From Thalassobaculum sp965228445 (GTDB lineage: Bacteria; Pseudomonadota; Alphaproteobacteria; Thalassobaculales; Thalassobaculaceae), in assembly GCA_965228445.1 (NCBI GenBank), contig OZ245813.1, positions 4,278,001 to 4,342,000 of the forward strand: 64,000 nt of DNA, given 5' to 3'. Position numbers and translations under genes: made by a program. Numbering within the stretch: the stretch's first letter is position 1; each line of letters opens with the position of its first letter. A model generated the notes under the pieces. The model was given only the letters and a program-made list of their open reading frames with translations. It searched no databases and was not told where the DNA came from. Of the stretch, positions 59,634 through 64,000 are shown piece after piece.

Positions 59634-60917
59634 TTATTCCTCCGCCGCCGCCCGCTCGGACGCCACCCGGCCGACATCGGCGCCGCAGGCCGAGAGCTTG
59701 CCGACCAGATCCTGGTAGCCGCGGTCCAGGTGATAGATCCGGTTGATCACCGTCTCGCCCTCGGCGGCCAGTCCGGCCAGGACCAGCGAGACCGAGGCCC
59801 GCAGGTCGGTCGCCATGACCTGGGCGCCCTTCAGCGTCTCCACGCCGCGCACCATGGCCGAGGCGTGGTGCACGGTGATGTTGGCGCCCATGCGCGACAG
59901 TTCCGGCACGTGCATGAAGCGGTTCTCGAAGATCGTCTCGGTGATCATCGAGGCGCCGCGCGACACGGTCATCAGCGACATGAACTGCGCCTGCAGGTCG
60001 GTCGGGAAGCCGGGATAGGGCTCGGTCATCATGTCGACGCCCAGGACGCGGTCCGCGCCGCGGGCGACGCGCACGCCGCCCTCGACCGTCTCCAGGGTGA
60101 CGCCGGCCCGGCGCAGGGTCTCCGCTGCCGCGTCGATCAGCACCAGGTCGGTGTCGGTCAGGGTGACGTCGCCGCCGGCGATGGCCACGGCCATGGCATA
60201 GGTGCCCGTCTCGATCCGGTCGGCGACCACCTTGTGATCGGCGCCGCCCAGCTCGGGCTTGCCCTGGATATGGATCGTGTCCGTGCCCGCACCCTCGATC
60301 TGCGCCCCCATGGCGGTGAGCAGCTTGGCGAGGTCGCTGATCTCCGGCTCGCGCGCGGCGTTGACCAGGACGGTCTCGCCGTCGGCCAGCGCGGCGGCCA
60401 TCATCAGGTTCTCGGTGGCGCCCACGGAGACGAAGGGGAAGGTGACCCGTCCGCCGCGCAGCCGGCCGCCGGGTGCCTTGGCCTCGATATAGCCGGCCTC
60501 GATGTTCACCTCGGCGCCGAGATCGGCGAGACCCTTCAGGTGCAGGTCGACCGGACGGTTGCCGATGGCGCAGCCGCCGGGCAGGGAGACCTGGGCCTGG
60601 CCGAAGCGGGCGACCAGCGGGCCGAGCACCAGGACCGAGGCGCGCATCTTGCGCACCAGGTCGTAGGGGGCGACGGTGCTGTCGATCCGGGCGGCGTCCA
60701 TGTTCATGTCGCCGCCGTCGCGCTCGATGCGCACGCCGTGCTGGCGCAGCAGGCTGGCCATCGACGCGATGTCGGCCAGATCCGGGACGTTGGTCAGCCT
60801 GACCGGCTCGCCGGACAGCAGGCTTGCCGCCATCAGCGGCAGGGCCGCGTTCTTTGCACCGCTGATGGGGATCGTCCCATGGAGCGGCCGGCCGCCCCGC
60901 ACGCGAATCTGGTCCAT
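59634..60917 (-). CDS. murA: UDP-N-acetylglucosamine 1-carboxyvinyltransferase
   Basis: 427 residues. Lys22-Asn23 (GAKNAALP) and catalytic Cys116 in PGGCAIGNRPVDLH are present; the Cys type is the fosfomycin-sensitive one. It makes UDP-GlcNAc-enolpyruvate, the first committed step of peptidoglycan synthesis. It heads the minus-strand block that continues into DUF2948 and the his genes. Confidence 0.97.
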   Translation of the reverse strand: MDQIRVRGGRPLHGTIPISGAKNAALPLMAASLLSGEPVRLTNVPDLADIASMASLLRQHGVRIERDGGDMNMDAARIDSTVAPYDLVRKMRASVLVLGPLVARFGQAQVSLPGGCAIGNRPVDLHLKGLADLGAEVNIEAGYIEAKAPGGRLRGGRVTFPFVSVGATENLMMAAALADGETVLVNAAREPEISDLAKLLTAMGAQIEGAGTDTIHIQGKPELGGADHKVVADRIETGTYAMAVAIAGGDVTLTDTDLVLIDAAAETLRRAGVTLETVEGGVRVARGADRVLGVDMMTEPYPGFPTDLQAQFMSLMTVSRGASMITETIFENRFMHVPELSRMGANITVHHASAMVRGVETLKGAQVMATDLRASVSLVLAGLAAEGETVINRIYHLDRGYQDLVGKLSACGADVGRVASERAAAEE

Positions 60918-60924
60918 GGATCAC

Positions 60925-60954
60925 ACAACATGTTGTTTGGTCGGTTCTAACCGA
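60925..60954. promoter_or_regulatory. Two small dyads directly upstream of murA
   Basis: The perfect palindrome ACAACATGTTGT (60925-60936) lies 7 bp before the murA start, and TCGGTT-CT-AACCGA (60941-60954) just beyond it. They overlap the ribosome-binding and leader region, so they could act on translation or be a repressor site. Confidence 0.35.
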
Positions 60955-61028
60955 CGGGGGCGGGAGGGCTCAAGCGCGACGCCGTCTGGATGCACCCCCA
61001 TTCGGGCGAAACCGTGGCATTCCGCGGT

Positions 61029-61241
61029 TTATTCCGACCGGCCCGTGTCTTTTGCCGGGGGCTCCGTGTCGGACCGGGCGCGGGATTGCGCCTTCCGCCG
61101 GCGCAGATTCGCGCGCAGGGCCTGTTCCAGCCTGGCGGTCCGCTCGTCCTTGTCCGGCGTCGCGGCCGCTCCCGGGCGCGCTCCGGACGCGGCTTTGCCG
61201 GAGGAGGGAGGTGTGCCGGTGCCGTGTCTGTTCTCAGCCAT
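61029..61241 (-). CDS. Small conserved-type protein with Arg-rich helix
   Basis: 70 residues. The C-terminal part RTARLEQALRANLRRRKAQSRAR is an amphipathic, strongly basic helix that I recognise as common in short alphaproteobacterial proteins, preceded by a low-complexity Gly/Ala/Pro tail. The ATG follows GGAGGGATATGG; the longer frame to 61541 overlaps the tRNA-Thr gene and is rejected. It lies 111 bp upstream of murA on the same strand. Function unknown. Confidence 0.6.
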   Translation of the reverse strand: MAENRHGTGTPPSSGKAASGARPGAAATPDKDERTARLEQALRANLRRRKAQSRARSDTEPPAKDTGRSE

Positions 61242-61484
61242 CCATATCCCTCCGTCCGTCCGCGCCGGACCGGTCCGACGCGATGGTGCCGCCGAGACGA
61301 CCGCCATATGGAGCGCTGTGTGGACCGGCATGTCGGCCGGCGTTTCGCCTGCCGTGTCGGCTCCTCTTATCACGACGGAGGACAAAGGGGCGATAACGCA
61401 CTTGCACCCTGCAGATGTCTCTGGCATGTATGCGCGCCTCGCGGGTCGGCGGTCATCGCCATCGCCCTTCACCCGCCGCAGGAC

Positions 61485-61559
61485 GCTGCCGTAGCTCAGG
61501 GGTAGAGCACTCCCTTGGTAAGGGAGAGGCCGAGAGTTCAAATCTCTCCGGCAGCACCA
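61485..61559 (+). tRNA. tRNA-Thr (GGT), CCA encoded
   Basis: A 75-base cloverleaf: acceptor GCTGCCG...CGGCAGC, D arm AGCTCAGGGGTAGAGC, anticodon stem-loop CTCCC-TTGGTAA-GGGAG with anticodon GGT, T arm GAGAG-TTCAAAT-CTCTC and encoded ACCA. It stands alone between the small-protein gene and the oxidoreductase gene; the following 171 bp hold nothing clear. Confidence 0.96.
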
Positions 61560-61730
61560 TTCCTCTCGACGACACAGTCATTGACCATGAGCCGCGTCTG
61601 TCCGTGAGCGGGCGGCACTGTTCCTGCGCTGCTTTGACTGGCGCTGTTCTGGGGAAGGTCTGTGTGGCGGGAGCCGACCCGGCCCGTGCGGCGCCTTGCG
61701 GGCCGGGGCCGGATCGGTCGGGGGCTGTGC

Positions 61731-63053
61731 TCAGGCCGCCAGTCCCTTGACGCCGCAGCGCTTCTCCATCTCGCGCCGGATCCGGATCGCGTCGCTGGTC
61801 TCGTCGGCGGCGACGTCGCTCCAGCGGATCGGCTGGCCGGCCTTGATGTCGGAGGTCAGCGGCACGTGATGCGCCAGGCCGATCGGCAGGCCGCCGATCC
61901 GGAGCGAGGTCTCCGCCGGGTAGAGCTTGCCCCACACGGTGAAGCCGCCTTCGCCGTCCAGCATCTCGCCGGCCTTCAGGTCGCGCTTCGCCGTCGCCAC
62001 CACGTCGCCGCGGAAGCCCTGGGTGGCCCCGGTCGGCCGCTTCAGGATCGCCGCCGACAGGATCGACACGTTGAGCTCGAGCCCGATCAGGTGGAACGGC
62101 TTGTACATCGCCGAATAGCGGCCGGTGGCGTCGGTGTTCATGCCGTACTGACGGAAGCAGGCCGCCGCATAGTCGTTCGGCGCCTCGATGACCACGTAGA
62201 CGCCCCAGCGCAGATCCTTGAACACCGGCCGTCCGTCCCGCTCCAGCGAGGAGACCACCTCGACCTGACCCTTGGCGGCGAGTTGGCCGCCCTCGGATGT
62301 CGGACGCAGCACATGGGCGAGGTCGTCCATGCCCGCCGGCGGGAACATCAGCCCGTCCGGTGGCGGGGTGAGGCCGGTCGCATTGGCGATCGCCGCCATC
62401 TCCAGCGCCGACTTGGTGCCGTCGAGGAAGCTGTTGAACATCTGGCTGTTCATGCCGGCCGCCGCGGCCTGCTCGCTGGTCAGCCCGTAATGGTCCCAGA
62501 CCGTATCCGGCGTCGACGCGTGATAGGCCGGCAGGAACTTGGTGCCCTTGCCGGCGGCGATAACCTCGAAGCCGGTGGAGCGCGCCCACTCGACCATCTC
62601 GCAGGTCAGGGCCGGCTGGTCGCCATAGGCCATGGAGTAGACCACGCCGGCCTGGCGCGCCTCCTCGGCCAGCAGCGGCCCGGCCAGCACGTCGGCTTCC
62701 ACGTTGACCATGACGATGTGGACGCCGTTGCGGATCGCCTCGCGGGCGTGGACCAGGCCGACAGAGGGGACGCCTGTGGCTTCCACCACCACCTCGGCGG
62801 TGCCGGAGGCGATCAGCTTGCGGGCATCGTCCTCAAAGGTCGTCTTGTCGATGAGGTCGTCGGGCCAGCCGACCGCGCGGCAGGCGGCCCGGGCGCGGTC
62901 CGGCGACAGGTCGGCGATCCAGGCGACCTCAAGCCCCGGCGTGGTCGGGACCTGGGAGAGGAACATGGAGCCGAACTTGCCGGCGCCGATGAGGCCGACA
63001 CGCACGGGCGTGCCGGCCCGGGCGCGGGCCAGGAGGTCCTGATAGATGTACAT
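61731..63053 (-). CDS. NAD(P)-dependent oxidoreductase with C-terminal SAF-like domain
   Basis: 440 residues. The Rossmann motif GAGKFG at 23-28 and the following homoserine dehydrogenase-like segment (VVEATGVPSVGLVHAREAI) belong to the Gfo/Idh or homoserine dehydrogenase-like group. The C-terminal about 90 residues (AKRDLKAGEMLDGEGGFTVWGKL, HVPLTSDIKAGQPIRWSDV) are a SAF-like domain, as in altronate dehydratase. Such fusions occur in branched sugar-acid pathways; the substrate is unknown. It begins 6 bp after the dioxygenase stop. Confidence 0.85.
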   Translation of the reverse strand: MYIYQDLLARARAGTPVRVGLIGAGKFGSMFLSQVPTTPGLEVAWIADLSPDRARAACRAVGWPDDLIDKTTFEDDARKLIASGTAEVVVEATGVPSVGLVHAREAIRNGVHIVMVNVEADVLAGPLLAEEARQAGVVYSMAYGDQPALTCEMVEWARSTGFEVIAAGKGTKFLPAYHASTPDTVWDHYGLTSEQAAAAGMNSQMFNSFLDGTKSALEMAAIANATGLTPPPDGLMFPPAGMDDLAHVLRPTSEGGQLAAKGQVEVVSSLERDGRPVFKDLRWGVYVVIEAPNDYAAACFRQYGMNTDATGRYSAMYKPFHLIGLELNVSILSAAILKRPTGATQGFRGDVVATAKRDLKAGEMLDGEGGFTVWGKLYPAETSLRIGGLPIGLAHHVPLTSDIKAGQPIRWSDVAADETSDAIRIRREMEKRCGVKGLAA

Positions 63054-63059
63054 CGTCGC

Positions 63060-63860
63060 TTATTCCGCCGCCTGCAGCTGACCGGCGACCAGCTCGTCGA
63101 AGCAGTCGTCCTCCAGTGCCGTGATCGGCGTGAAGTCGCGATGGGCGATCCACTCGTCCCGCTTGAAGGCGCGGATGTGGTTGTCGACGTGGCACAGCGA
63201 CAGATAGACGATGGTCCGGCCGATCGGCGAGATGTTCGGCGGGCTGGCATGCACCAGCAGCGAGGAGAACATCAGCACGCTCCCGGCCGGGCCGGTCGGG
63301 GCGACGCAGCCGCCCTTGTCGGCCAGGGCGGAGACCGTCTCGCGATCCAGGGTCCACAGCGGGTAGGAGGTGGTCTCCAGGTCGTGGCCGGCATCGACCA
63401 CGCCCTGCTTGTGGCTGCCCGGGATGAACAGCAGCGGGCCGTTGGCGGCGGTGACATCGTCCAGGAACACCGCGATGTTCATCGCGCGCGGCTCCGGCAT
63501 CTCGTCGTCGCGCGCCCAGGTGCCGTAATCCTGGTGCCACTGCCAGACCTCGCCGTCGAAGGCGGCCTTCGCGTTGATCTTGAACTGATGCATGTAGAGG
63601 TCGCCGTCGAGCAGCTGCTGCACCGGCTCGATCAGGCGGGGATGGGAGCCGAGGCGGCGGAAGGTCTCGTTGTAGGTATGGGCGGCGAACGCGGTGCGCG
63701 CGACGCCGGACTTCTCGCGCCAGACCTCCTTGCGGTCCATCGCGTAGATCTTGTCGGCCTCCTGCTTCATCAGCGCGGCTTCCTGCGGCGTGAACTTGCC
63801 GGGGAAGAACAGGTAACCCTCGTCGTCGAATTTCTTGAGGTCGTCGGCACTGAGTTTCAT
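63060..63860 (-). CDS. Phytanoyl-CoA dioxygenase family protein
   Basis: 266 residues with the iron triad His109, Asp111 (WQWHQDYG) and His204 (LLVHASPPN), and the 2-oxoglutarate-binding RTIVYLSL. It resembles ectoine hydroxylase and other small-molecule PhyH enzymes, but the specific substrate cannot be read. The ATG follows AGGAAGGAAACGCC. It is upstream of the SAF-type oxidoreductase gene in the same operon. Confidence 0.86.
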   Translation of the reverse strand: MKLSADDLKKFDDEGYLFFPGKFTPQEAALMKQEADKIYAMDRKEVWREKSGVARTAFAAHTYNETFRRLGSHPRLIEPVQQLLDGDLYMHQFKINAKAAFDGEVWQWHQDYGTWARDDEMPEPRAMNIAVFLDDVTAANGPLLFIPGSHKQGVVDAGHDLETTSYPLWTLDRETVSALADKGGCVAPTGPAGSVLMFSSLLVHASPPNISPIGRTIVYLSLCHVDNHIRAFKRDEWIAHRDFTPITALEDDCFDELVAGQLQAAE

Positions 63861-63907
63861 GGCGTTTCCTTCCTTGTTGGCGGTTTTTGTTTTGATGGCG
63901 GCCGGCG

Positions 63908-64000
63908 TCAGGCCCGGCTCAGTCGCTCGTAGGTCAGATCTCCCGTCCGTTCGGCGTGTTCGGCGGCAAGGGTGCCGGCCAGGACCGGATCTCCGGCCAG
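63908..64000 (-). CDS. 3' end of a further gene (partial)
   Basis: On the minus strand an open frame enters from the right edge and ends with TGA at 63908, giving 30 residues that end TYERLSRA. It has the composition of neighbouring genes and ends 47 bp before the dioxygenase start, so it is probably a real upstream gene of the same operon. Too little is visible for a family call. Confidence 0.45.
   Translation of the reverse strand: MAGDPVLAGTLAAEHAERTGDLTYERLSRA

Noticed and set aside
61662..63932. A 756-residue plus-strand frame over the oxidoreductase and dioxygenase genes
   Set aside because: It mirrors two well-supported minus-strand genes and has a composition rich in Arg/Gly/Asp without motifs.

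Overview
The window is a GC-rich (roughly two thirds G+C), densely coded bacterial chromosome segment with no phage, plasmid or insertion sequence signature. The block from murA down to yacG (murA, DUF2948, hisG, hisD, UPF0262, low-molecular-weight phosphatase, infA, maf, RNase E/G, yacG, then tRNA-Phe) is a typical alphaproteobacterial arrangement. The many amine, amide and dioxygenase catabolic genes, the TRAP and ABC uptake systems and the RTX-type proteins fit a free-living, possibly marine member of the Rhodospirillales. That taxonomic call is inference from gene content.

Layout. 1-0.7 kb: 3' end of an O-antigen ligase-like gene. 0.8-3.6 kb (-): operon of a small basic protein, a CHAD protein and a ParA-like ATPase, with two matching dyads upstream. 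3.8-7.8 kb: sterol desaturase-like hydroxylase, DUF4174 protein, then a carnitine-type operon (3-hydroxyacyl-CoA dehydrogenase, FAD amine oxidase, SnoaL-like protein). 7.9-15.9 kb: N-formylglutamate amidohydrolase-like and DUF2817 proteins, a sulfatase/esterase/enoyl-CoA hydratase operon, and an M20 amidohydrolase with a fumarylacetoacetase-like protein. 16-20.5 kb: chemoreceptor, then a DNA exonuclease/DNA ligase repair pair. 20.5-26.1 kb: PilZ and cyclic-nucleotide-binding proteins, pentapeptide-repeat protein, arginine-deiminase-like protein with an acyl-CoA synthetase, and an enolase-superfamily enzyme.

26-33.6 kb: CHASE4-like histidine kinase, a subtilase with no visible signal peptide, PAS protein, TauD dioxygenase, NIPSNAP protein and a RES-Xre toxin-antitoxin pair. 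33.6-44.1 kb (-): TRAP permeases, a response regulator with a 7TM histidine kinase, and a ugp-type ABC operon led by a sugar phosphate isomerase. 44.6-47.9 kb: a 1094-residue DUF4347/repeat/RTX protein. 48-51.5 kb: tRNA-Phe, a TPR-2OG oxygenase and a TPR-methyltransferase. 51.9-61.2 kb (-): the housekeeping block, interrupted at 54.4-56.1 kb by three plus-strand genes (DUF4326, Rrf2 regulator, methyltransferase). 61.5-64 kb: tRNA-Thr, a NAD-dependent oxidoreductase with a SAF-like tail, a phytanoyl-CoA dioxygenase and the end of one more gene.

Non-coding structure is prominent. A family of 91-115 bp elements with long terminal inverted repeats occurs at least seven times between genes, three of them as a tandem array with an exact 150 bp period. 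Several intergenic regions carry clean dyads likely to be operators. The most interesting candidate system is the ParA/CHAD/small-protein operon, which could position polyphosphate granules. This is a hypothesis from family knowledge and gene order.
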